From positions 1 through 5,497 of the forward strand of contig JAIUYC010000361.1 in the NCBI GenBank assembly GCA_020216575.1: a stretch of 5,497 nucleotides of DNA, written 5' to 3'. The stretch is from Coleofasciculus sp. S288. GTDB taxonomy: Bacteria; Cyanobacteriota; Cyanobacteriia; Cyanobacteriales; Coleofasciculaceae. A program made the translations under genes and the position numbers. Of this stretch, positions 1 through 5,497 are shown in pieces (the stretch's first letter is position 1; each line of letters begins with the position of its first letter). Under the pieces are notes generated by a model. It saw only the letters and a list, made by a program, of their open reading frames with translations. It was not told the DNA's origin and made no database searches.

Positions 1-565
1 AGAAGATTGCCTCCAGAAAATTCATCTCGCTTTTTTGCGAGGTATTGTAGGAGCTTCGTTGCCGCTGGTAGTAGCGCCGATCGTAGCCTGGATCGAACCA
101 CCCAAAGAGATCGCTGAACCAGAAGTAGGGGAAAAAGGTTATGCCACCTCCACCACCGGAATGGCTTCTGCCCCCACCGCCTGAATTATTGTTGTCGTTG
201 CTGGCATTCATGCTGATGACGATGATTGCGATCGCCACAAAAATCAGGACAATTGAAGCCAGCAGGACAATCCCGAAGGAAATCCGAATCAGATAGAACA
301 AGACACGCCAGACTTTTTCCCACCATTCCTGCAACTTGAGCCGTAAAAACTTGTTGCGGAGAATGGTACGAAAGTTTTTGGGAAACAGGTAAGCAATCTC
401 ACCGGACTCTGCCACTTGTAAATGTCCACCTGCATCAGAGGCGAGAGCCAGTAATCCTTGCTCGGCAAAATTGATATTCAAGCCTGCCCGAGCAGCAACG
501 TCCCCAATGGTGACGCGGTATCCCAACTGCTCGACAGCTTTCATAATCTTGGGGTCGGGAGCCAT
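1..565 (-). CDS. Conserved cyanobacterial membrane protein, C-terminus cut off by the window edge
   Basis: The frame reads from an ATG at 565-563 to the left edge without a stop, giving 188 codons. Residues 8-60 (around GYRVTIGDVAARAGL) look like a small winged-helix-like fold. Residues 65-87 are basic and aromatic (KFLRLKLQEWWEKVWR). Residues 88-118 are a long, purely hydrophobic stretch, so one long or two short membrane segments. A low-complexity linker follows with two glycine runs (129-132 and 137-141), then an aromatic segment (FFPYFWFSDLFGWF, 144-157). The start is well bounded: an in-frame TAG lies four codons upstream (577-575), and AGGTG (576-572) sits 6 nt before the ATG. From memory, this resembles a conserved family of unknown function in cyanobacteria with plastid relatives in plants; that identification is unverified. 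No enzymatic motif is visible. It is divergent from the phosphatase gene. Confidence 0.85.
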   Translation of the reverse strand, partial: MAPDPKIMKAVEQLGYRVTIGDVAARAGLNINFAEQGLLALASDAGGHLQVAESGEIAYLFPKNFRTILRNKFLRLKLQEWWEKVWRVLFYLIRISFGIVLLASIVLIFVAIAIIVISMNASNDNNNSGGGGRSHSGGGGGITFFPYFWFSDLFGWFDPGYDRRYYQRQRSSYNTSQKSEMNFLEAIF

Positions 566-571
566 AGCCAA

Positions 572-576
572 CACCT
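572..576 (-). promoter_or_regulatory. Shine-Dalgarno-like site for the left gene
   Basis: AGGTG on the minus strand lies 6 nt upstream of the ATG at 565. It supports that ATG over the in-frame GTG and TTG codons immediately upstream, which would overlap or abut the site. Confidence 0.5.
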
Positions 577-597
577 ATAAAATTTTCGCCTACCTCC

Positions 598-603
598 AGT
601 ATA
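598..603 (-). promoter_or_regulatory. Possible -10 element for the left gene
   Basis: On the minus strand this reads TATACT, five of six matches to TATAAT. Transcription would start about 25 nt before the ATG at 565. The hexamer 17 bp upstream (TTAGTC) is a poor -35, so the promoter is tentative and would depend on an activator or an alternative sigma factor. Confidence 0.3.
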
Positions 604-826
604 GGATTCTGGCCTTTGCCGACTAATTCTCTGCTAGCGCTCTTGGAGAGGATGGCTGAGGTGCGATCGCATGTGACAGTTGCGTAAGTCCTGCTACTAT
701 TTGTGCCTTGAGATAGAACCGATGACTTCAAAGTAGGTATCCTCCCTGATGTTGGAATTTTTATAGACCGTATTTTCACGGATTTTTAAAATTACCTTTT
801 CCCGACATACTAAAAGAGATTGGAAG

Positions 827-894
827 TGCCTACCGACTGATCAATAGTGCATTGATTGGTTCGTAGCTATCAGTAATTATAGCATTTGTAGGCA
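827..894. repeat. Nested inverted repeats upstream of the phosphatase gene
   Basis: The outer arms are TGCCTAC (827-833) and GTAGGCA (888-894), a perfect 7-bp inverted repeat. Inside is ATCAAT-N5-ATTGAT (840-856), which extends to about 10 bp per arm when G-U pairs are allowed. The dyad overlaps the weak promoter-like hexamers at 856-883 and ends about 70 bp before the phosphatase start. It could be an operator or a 5'-leader structure; which one cannot be decided from the sequence. Confidence 0.45.
856..883 (+). promoter_or_regulatory. Weak promoter-like sequence for the phosphatase gene
   Basis: TTGGTT (856-861) and TATAGC (878-883) are separated by 16 bp, with three and four matches respectively to the sigma-70 consensus. 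A start near 890 would give a leader of roughly 75 nt before the ATG at 964. The match is weak and other placements are possible. Confidence 0.22.
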
Positions 895-963
895 GTTAAA
901 ACATCCAAATTGTTTGCCTCTCAGCCCTAAAGTGACCGAGTTTTCAACGTCGAATATTTTCTA

Positions 964-3174
964 ATGAATACCACTATCCAGAAAGATTCTCCCTTAATCC
1001 TTGTCGCAGATGATGATCGGTTCACACGAGCGCTGTTGCGTCAGATCCTGGAACAGGATGGGTATCGGGTTCAAGAAGTAGGAGATGGAGAGCAGTGTAT
1101 CGCTGCGTACTTAAAAGAGCGACCTGATATGGTTCTCCTAGATGCAATGATGCCCGTCATGGATGGCTTCACTTGCTGCACCCAACTTCAATCCCTTAGC
1201 GCCAAGAATTCTTCAAATACCAATTCTCGGCAACCCCTAGCCTACGCGCTAGGTAGGAACTATGCAAACGGGAACGACGACGTCCTAGAGGTTAACTCCT
1301 ACGAAGCCACTCGGCAAACGCTGGAGATCGCGCCGCCTCATGCGAGTTCTCCGTTGGAAGATGCTATACGCACTCCTGTATTAATGATCACGGGACTAAA
1401 CGACCAACTATCAGTTGATCGGGCGTTTGCCGCTGGTGCTGTTGATTACGTTACTAAACCCATTCATCCCCCCATATTACGTCAGCGCTTACGCCGTCTC
1501 CTTGAAGCTAGTTGGGCAGAGCAGGCGCTACGTGAGAGTGAGAAAAAATATCGCTCAGTGGTGGACAATCTCAAGGAAGTGATTTTTCAGATGGATACTG
1601 TAAGGCGATTGACGTTTATCAATCCGGCTTGGACAGAAATTACCGGATTCTCCTTACAAGAAAGCTTGGGCAAGCGCTTTTTGGACTTCATTCATCCAAG
1701 CGATCGCCAATTTCATGAACAGCAATTTCAATCCCTGATTGAATGTCAACAAAACGAATGCCGCTACCAAATTCGCTATTTGCCTAAAACCGGAGGTGTG
1801 GCACATATGGAGGTGTATGCCAGTCGGTTGTGTACGGATGAGGGTACCCTGATTGGTCTTTCTGGCACGCTCAACGATATCACGGAACGCAAGCGCCGAG
1901 AACAGCATCTGAATACAGAACATGCCACGACACGCATTTTAGCGGAGTCGGTGACTCTGCGGGAAGCTACTCCGAAACTCTTGCAAGCGATTTGCTCTAG
2001 CTTAGGATGGGAATTCGGTGAACTGTGGAGTGTAGACAGCGAGGCGAATGTACTGCGTTGTGTTGAAACTTGGAATCTGCCCTCACTCATCGAGACATCT
2101 TTACAGGAGTTTCAGACGGTAACGGAGGAGATTACCTTTGCGTCTGAAGTTGGGCTACCAGGTTGTGTCTGGGCTAGTGGGAAACCGATTTGGGTTAGTA
2201 ATGTTATCGAAGAGAATAATTTTGTGCGAGCCGAAGTAGCGGCAAAAGTTGGGTTGCACTCCGCCTTGGCTTTCCCAATTCTGGCTGGGGATGAGAGGTT
2301 AGGTGTCATGAGTTTCTTCAGCCGCCAGATTCAGCAACTGGATACCGATTTACTCAAAGTCATGGGGGCGATTGGCTCCCAAATCGGTCAGTTTGTCAAG
2401 CGTAAACAGGCTGAGGAAGAACTCCATCGTCAAAATGTGATTTTGCAGTCTGAATTAAATCAGGCGGCAGACTATGTGCGATCGCTTTTACCTAGCCGTA
2501 TTAGTGGCACTGTCACGATTGAAGAACAATTTATGCCTTCACTTCAGTTAGGGGGTGATGTCTTTGACTATCAGTGGCTGGACGAGGAGCATTTAGTTGT
2601 TTATTTGTTGGATGTTGCAGGACATGGCGTGAAATCAGCGCTGCTATCGGTTTCAGTGCTGAATGTTTTGCGATCGCAGTCTCTTCCTAACACCAATTTT
2701 TATCAACCCAGTGCTGTCTTAGCTGCGCTCAATCAAGTCTTTCGGATGGGGGAAACTGGGGATGACTATTTCACGATTTGGTATGGGGTGTATCACCGAA
2801 CTAAACGCCAACTCATTTATTCTTGTGGGGGACATCCGCCAGCAATTTTACTGTCTGAAGCGTCAACTGCTACCTCGGTACAACGGTTAGGAATACCGAG
2901 TATACCAATTGGGATGCTGCCTGATGCTGACTTTCAGGATAGTTTCTGTGAAGTTCAACCGGGCAGCACCCTATACCTTTTTAGCGATGGGGTTTACGAA
3001 GTTCCTCAACCGGATGGCAAGCTCTGGGGGCTGAATGCTTTTGTTAAATTTCTCACTGAATATAACAAGAGTAATGCCAACAACCTGAATCAGGTATTAC
3101 ACCAAATTAAGGCTTTGAGTGCGAATCAAGAGTTGGATGATGATTTTTCCTTACTACAAATCAATCTTTCCTAG
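964..3174 (+). CDS. Response regulator with REC-PAS-GAF-PP2C domains (SpoIIE/RsbU-type serine phosphatase)
   Basis: This is a complete 736-residue soluble protein with no membrane segment. REC spans about 11-182: acidic pair D16/D17, phosphoacceptor D60 (LLDAMMPVMDG), T143 and K165 are all present. A roughly 50-residue extra loop (about 79-136) separates helix 3 from strand 4. PAS spans about 192-308, GAF about 322-480, then a short helical linker. The PP2C domain spans about 505-735, with metal-binding motifs GGDVFD (D532), DVAGHG (D550), SDGVYE (D675) and DDFSLL (D726/D727). Such enzymes dephosphorylate STAS-type antagonist proteins in partner-switching control of sigma or other effectors. 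Phosphorylation of REC and ligands of PAS/GAF presumably gate activity. The GAF shows no obvious bilin-attachment motif. No clear ribosome site precedes the ATG, as is common in cyanobacteria. The stop is a tandem TAG TGA. The physiological target is unknown. Confidence 0.95.
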   Translation: MNTTIQKDSPLILVADDDRFTRALLRQILEQDGYRVQEVGDGEQCIAAYLKERPDMVLLDAMMPVMDGFTCCTQLQSLSAKNSSNTNSRQPLAYALGRNYANGNDDVLEVNSYEATRQTLEIAPPHASSPLEDAIRTPVLMITGLNDQLSVDRAFAAGAVDYVTKPIHPPILRQRLRRLLEASWAEQALRESEKKYRSVVDNLKEVIFQMDTVRRLTFINPAWTEITGFSLQESLGKRFLDFIHPSDRQFHEQQFQSLIECQQNECRYQIRYLPKTGGVAHMEVYASRLCTDEGTLIGLSGTLNDITERKRREQHLNTEHATTRILAESVTLREATPKLLQAICSSLGWEFGELWSVDSEANVLRCVETWNLPSLIETSLQEFQTVTEEITFASEVGLPGCVWASGKPIWVSNVIEENNFVRAEVAAKVGLHSALAFPILAGDERLGVMSFFSRQIQQLDTDLLKVMGAIGSQIGQFVKRKQAEEELHRQNVILQSELNQAADYVRSLLPSRISGTVTIEEQFMPSLQLGGDVFDYQWLDEEHLVVYLLDVAGHGVKSALLSVSVLNVLRSQSLPNTNFYQPSAVLAALNQVFRMGETGDDYFTIWYGVYHRTKRQLIYSCGGHPPAILLSEASTATSVQRLGIPSIPIGMLPDADFQDSFCEVQPGSTLYLFSDGVYEVPQPDGKLWGLNAFVKFLTEYNKSNANNLNQVLHQIKALSANQELDDDFSLLQINLS
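1226..1317 (+). repeat. Repeat-like in-frame insertion inside the REC domain, flanked by 8-bp direct repeats
   Basis: CTCGGCAA occurs at 1226-1233 and again at 1310-1317. The repeat-to-repeat distance is 84 bp, exactly 28 codons, so the frame is kept. The interval contains a 6-bp-stem hairpin, CCTAGC-N6-GCTAGG (1236-1253), and a second inverted pair, GTAGGA (1253-1258) with TCCTAC (1297-1302). It encodes roughly residues 89-116, in the loop between helix 3 and strand 4, where REC domains normally have only a few residues. Removing one unit would restore SRQ-TLE without a frameshift. A small non-autonomous palindromic element or an old slippage product would both fit. Confidence 0.55.
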
Positions 3175-3535
3175 TGACATCCTCTGCCACTAATTCTTAC
3201 GAATATAGTGACAGCTTCCCAATATCACTACTGGGCATTCCTACTTCATTCGGAGTGCAACCACTTAACCGTCTGTAGGCAGTCACCGTGAGTCCGACGG
3301 CAGTTAGTCCTTTGTTTAGGATATTTATTGCGGCATTCCATTATCTCGTCATGATGGCGACTTGCTCAGTGGATGGCTTAATACGGTAGATGTACGTTAG
3401 TTTCATGGACGTTCAGGAAATATCGGGTTAAACGGAGCCGTTCAGGCGAGCTATTAATCAGGGCGTTCTGATCAAATCCCCCGAATGTGAGGTGTGGGAT
3501 TTCACAAAAGCCCTCTGCCCTCCGCTTTCTTAAAG
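3175..3535. other. Intergenic region between convergent genes
   Basis: These 361 bp lie between the phosphatase stop and the kinase stop. No gene or coding remnant is apparent on either strand. Small structures seen are a stem-loop at 3188-3210, a loose dyad CCGTC (3269-3273) with GACGG (3296-3300), AACGG-AG-CCGTT (3431-3442), an 8-bp direct repeat CGTTCAGG (3410-3417 and 3439-3446), and ATCAG-N6-CTGAT (3457-3472). None is followed by a convincing T-run in either direction, so a textbook intrinsic terminator is not evident for either gene. Confidence 0.6.
3188..3210 (+). terminator. Stem-loop just after the phosphatase stop codon, possible terminator
   Basis: CACTAATTC pairs with GAATATAGTG around a TTAC loop, giving nine base pairs with one bulged A, 13 nt after the TAG at 3172-3174. 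It is A/T-rich and no T-run follows. It may be a weak terminator or an mRNA 3'-end stabiliser, or it may be fortuitous. Cyanobacteria lack Rho, so some local structure at gene ends is expected. Confidence 0.3.
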
Positions 3536-5497
3536 CTAAGCTTGTTGGCGTTCGATTTGTAAAGCCGTCTTGACTCGTTCATACTCAGATTCAATATCAA
3601 CCAGTAATTCTCGTGCCCCAGCAGTCGTGCCATTGCTGCCAATCATTTCTAATTCCTGACAAAGTTGAGAGAAACTTATTGCTCCTAAAGAAGCACTGCT
3701 CGACTTCAGGGTATGTGCTGCTTGCTTCATTGCTAGCGCATCAGATTGGACAATAGCTGTGCTAATGGCTTGCAAGAGAGTGGGACTTTCTTCCAGGTAA
3801 ATATCTATTAATTGAGCTAAAAATTGCTCGGCGTTGGCTCCCATCGTACTGTAAAAGGCTTCCAAAACCGACCGATCAAGAGTGGCTTCAACGGCTGGAG
3901 CTTGCTCTAAGTTTGGGACTGGAGTTGGATTTTCATGATCGGGCTGACAGTTCCTGATGGACTGGACTAGCTCCTCTACCCGGATTGGCTTGGTAATGTA
4001 GTCATCCATTCCGGCATTGAGGCACTTTTCGCGATCGCCTTGCATAGCATTCGCGGTCATGGCGATAATTCTGGGGCGTGTAGCAGGCGGCCATTCCTCA
4101 CAAATTCTTTGCGTCGCGGTCAATCCGTCCATTTCAGGCATATGCACATCCATAAACACCACATCATAGGGCTGACGGCGCAAAGACTGAATAGCTTCGA
4201 GTCCGTTGGCAGCTACATCCGCCCGATACCCCATCCGTCCTAGCAATTGCAGGGCTAACTGCTGATTGACTTTATTGTCTTCAGCGACCAAAATTCGCAG
4301 TGGCAAGCGTTCTGCCATTTTGGGATCGAGTTGAAGGTTTTGAGAGGGCGATTTTTGAGAGGGCGATCGCTTAACCTTGAGCGGTTGTTCACTGACAATC
4401 TGGGTCAAAACATTGTAAAGATGGGATTGCTTTACAGGCTTATTTAAGAATGCTGCAAATTCTGACTTAACAGACTCGAACTGAGTTTCTAGCTTACCGA
4501 TTGAAGTTAACATCACTAAGGGTAAGCGTTGACAATCAGGGCGTTTGCGGATTTGAGTGGCTAATGTTAAACCATCCATTTCTGGCATTTGCATATCCAG
4601 AATGGCGAGGTCAAAGGGTTCCTCCCGGTCAAGGCAAGCGATCGCATCGTATCCTGACTCGACAGCTCGGGGAATCATTCCCCAAGATTGAGCTTGTAGG
4701 GTGAGAATTTGTCGGTTAGTAGCGTTATCATCTACAATCAGCAGTCGCTTTCCATCTAACTGCGGCTGAGCAATTGATAAATTTTCCCACAATGGCTGAG
4801 GATGAGACTGGGCGACTACCGTGAAATAAAAAGTAGAGCCAGTGGATTTTGGATTTTGGGGCGCGGAGTTCGGGAGGTTTCCTCCGGAATAGGAAGCGCC
4901 CTGGATTTTGGATTTTGGATTATTAGGGTGTTCTTGATAGTTAACTATCTCTGATTCCTGACTATCAGACCCAAATCTCAAATCTGATGGCGGCAATCTC
5001 ATATTCTCAGGTGAATTCCCGGCAATTACGCCGCCACTTTCTACCCACATCCTACCGCCCATGATTTGGGCAAGACGTTTGCTAATCGCCAAACCCAGAC
5101 CCGTACCTCCATATTGACGAGTGGTAGAAGAATCGACCTGACTAAACGATTTGAACAAGCGATCCATTCGCTCTTTGGGAATACCGATACCTGTATCTTT
5201 GATTGCAAATTGGATGGTGTAAAAGGTTGTAGGTTGTAGGTTAGAACGTTCAATATTTAACCTTTCAACTTGAGCAACACCCTGCTGAGTTACCAATTCT
5301 CTAGCTGTCACCTCAACCGTAACTTCCCCCTCTTGAGTGAATTTAACCGCGTTACCCAGCAAATTAACTAAAATTTGGCGGAGTCGGGTGACATCCCCTA
5401 CAATCCAGTTTGGAGTTTGCAGATTGAACAGGTAGGCTAATTCCAATTTCTTCTCGGTTGCTTTAGGTGCAACCAGGTCAAGAGCTTCCTCAATACA
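3536..5497 (-). CDS. Hybrid histidine kinase, C-terminal part (HATPase-REC-REC-HPt), N-terminus off the right edge
   Basis: The frame is open from the right edge to a TAG at 3538-3536, 653 visible residues (numbered here from the edge). A TTG at 5446 is internal: the 17 codons before it (CIEEALDLVAPKATEKK) match the standard lead-in to the ATPase domain. HATPase_c has the N-box N49 (NLLGNAVKFT), G1 DTGIGIP (101-107), F-box LFKSF (114-118) and G2 GGTGLGLAIS (130-139). REC1 (about 250-367) has D256/D257, D301, T331 and K353. REC2 (about 400-517) has E406/D407, D450, T481 and K503. HPt (about 540-645) has the phosphohistidine H595 in AHTLKSSS. All phosphotransfer residues are intact. The missing part should hold the HisKA domain and sensor modules. 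A roughly 60-residue extra loop lies near 155-220, before STFYF. HPt may pass phosphate to a separate REC protein, plausibly the convergent phosphatase regulator. Confidence 0.95.
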   Translation of the reverse strand, partial: CIEEALDLVAPKATEKKLELAYLFNLQTPNWIVGDVTRLRQILVNLLGNAVKFTQEGEVTVEVTARELVTQQGVAQVERLNIERSNLQPTTFYTIQFAIKDTGIGIPKERMDRLFKSFSQVDSSTTRQYGGTGLGLAISKRLAQIMGGRMWVESGGVIAGNSPENMRLPPSDLRFGSDSQESEIVNYQEHPNNPKSKIQGASYSGGNLPNSAPQNPKSTGSTFYFTVVAQSHPQPLWENLSIAQPQLDGKRLLIVDDNATNRQILTLQAQSWGMIPRAVESGYDAIACLDREEPFDLAILDMQMPEMDGLTLATQIRKRPDCQRLPLVMLTSIGKLETQFESVKSEFAAFLNKPVKQSHLYNVLTQIVSEQPLKVKRSPSQKSPSQNLQLDPKMAERLPLRILVAEDNKVNQQLALQLLGRMGYRADVAANGLEAIQSLRRQPYDVVFMDVHMPEMDGLTATQRICEEWPPATRPRIIAMTANAMQGDREKCLNAGMDDYITKPIRVEELVQSIRNCQPDHENPTPVPNLEQAPAVEATLDRSVLEAFYSTMGANAEQFLAQLIDIYLEESPTLLQAISTAIVQSDALAMKQAAHTLKSSSASLGAISFSQLCQELEMIGSNGTTAGARELLVDIESEYERVKTALQIERQQA
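4338..4367. repeat. Perfect 15-bp tandem duplication in the REC1-REC2 linker
   Basis: TTTTGAGAGGGCGAT occurs twice head to tail (4338-4352 and 4353-4367). On the minus strand it encodes SPSQK-SPSQ in the linker between the two REC domains. The unit is five codons, so the frame is preserved. The second copy overlaps a HIP1 octamer (4363-4370). The linker is likely flexible and tolerant of length change. Confidence 0.9.
4843..4918. repeat. 17-bp direct repeats flanking a hairpin, within the kinase ATPase loop
   Basis: TGGATTTTGGATTTTGG, itself built of a heptamer, occurs at 4843-4859 and 4902-4918. Between them is an imperfect hairpin: GGGCGC (4859-4864) pairs with GCGCCC (4896-4901), and inside it TTC-G-GGAGG (4869-4877) pairs with CCTCC-G-GAA (4881-4889) around a TTT loop, with one G-G mismatch. 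The copies are 59 bp apart, so they are read in different frames of the kinase gene (NPKSKIQ and QNPKST). The arrangement looks like short-repeat intergenic DNA that has been taken into a coding region. Confidence 0.75.
4936..4949. repeat. Perfect 14-bp palindrome inside the kinase gene
   Basis: GATAGTTAACTATC is fully self-complementary and lies in the same expanded ATPase loop as the hairpin repeat at 4843-4918. It could be a protein-binding dyad, part of a mobile repeat, or chance; nothing nearby decides between these. Confidence 0.8.

Larger units (their letters stand above)
566..963. other. Intergenic region between divergent genes
   Basis: These 398 bp separate the minus-strand membrane protein gene from the plus-strand phosphatase gene, so they should carry both promoters. 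They contain one HIP1 octamer (663-670), a short dyad CCGT-N6-ACGG near 767-780, and the nested inverted repeats at 827-894. A minus-strand open frame from 779 runs through the gap into the left gene in a different frame. It has no ribosome site or recognisable protein character and is not called. No tRNA or known riboswitch was recognised. Confidence 0.7.
228..4645. repeat. Eight HIP1 octamers (GCGATCGC)
   Basis: Copies are at 228-235, 663-670, 1700-1707, 2478-2485, 2670-2677, 4031-4038, 4363-4370 and 4638-4645. Seven lie in coding sequence and one in the divergent intergenic gap. The density is typical of HIP1-rich cyanobacterial chromosomes and is the main evidence for the source organism. 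The feature span covers the first to the last copy only. Confidence 0.97.

Noticed and set aside
435..779. Minus-strand open frame of 114 codons
   Set aside because: It overlaps the start of the membrane protein gene in another frame, has no ribosome site and has no recognisable protein features. The other frame shows clear domain character and a bounded start.
1198..1371. Disrupted or frameshifted receiver domain (pseudogene)
   Set aside because: The frame is continuous, and all five REC catalytic residues and every PP2C metal-binding motif are present on either side of the insertion.
1654..2309. Three minus-strand open frames opposite the phosphatase gene
   Set aside because: They lie antisense to the PAS and GAF coding sequence, have unlikely compositions (rich in Ser, Arg and Cys) and no start signals. 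They are shadows of the real gene.
3269..3310. Intrinsic terminator from CCGTC/GACGG and the downstream T-rich stretch
   Set aside because: The 22-nt interior pairs poorly and the T-rich stretch starts about 10 nt after the stem, so it does not fit the usual form.
4843..4925. CRISPR-like or tandem repeat array
   Set aside because: The units are heptamers with only two blocks and one 42-bp spacer, inside a coding frame. There is no regular repeat-spacer series.
4040..5253. Plus-strand frames at 4040-4243 and 4501-4704, and a minus-strand frame at 5041-5253
   Set aside because: All overlap the kinase coding sequence, whose motifs are intact in its own frame. None resembles a known protein.
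5444..5446. TTG as the start codon of the kinase
   Set aside because: The frame is open to the window edge and the 17 upstream codons encode the expected lead-in to the ATPase domain, so the gene starts beyond the window.

Overview
The window looks like chromosomal DNA from a cyanobacterium, probably a filamentous or large-genome one. The best direct sign is eight copies of the octamer GCGATCGC (HIP1) in 5.5 kb, where chance would give far fewer than one. The proteins agree: multidomain PAS/GAF signalling proteins and a hybrid kinase of the cyanobacterial type. I cannot name a genus from sequence alone.

Layout. (1) Positions 1-565, minus strand: the first 188 codons of a conserved membrane protein whose C-terminus lies off the left edge. 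(2) 566-963: a 398-bp gap between divergent genes, with weak promoter-like hexamers in both directions and a nested inverted-repeat structure at 827-894. (3) 964-3174, plus strand: a complete 736-residue response regulator, REC-PAS-GAF-PP2C (SpoIIE/RsbU-type serine phosphatase), whose REC domain carries an unusual in-frame insertion. (4) 3175-3535: a 361-bp gap between convergent genes, with a small stem-loop just after the phosphatase stop codon and no recognisable gene. (5) 3536-5497, minus strand: the C-terminal 653 residues of a large hybrid histidine kinase, HATPase-REC-REC-HPt; its sensor part and phosphorylated-histidine domain lie off the right edge.

How they may work together (inference). 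The kinase ends in an HPt domain, the usual donor of phosphate to a separate REC protein. The neighbouring phosphatase begins with a REC domain in which every catalytic residue is present. A relay from kinase REC to HPt to phosphatase REC, gating a partner-switching phosphatase, is therefore plausible. The genes converge and are not an operon, and no anti-sigma factor or antagonist gene is visible here.

The least ordinary feature is that both signalling genes contain repeat-like DNA inside the reading frame. There is an 84-bp unit bounded by 8-bp direct repeats in the REC domain of the phosphatase. In the kinase there is an expanded ATPase loop with a hairpin between 17-bp direct repeats, and a 15-bp tandem duplication between its two REC domains. 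All leave the frames open and the catalytic residues intact.
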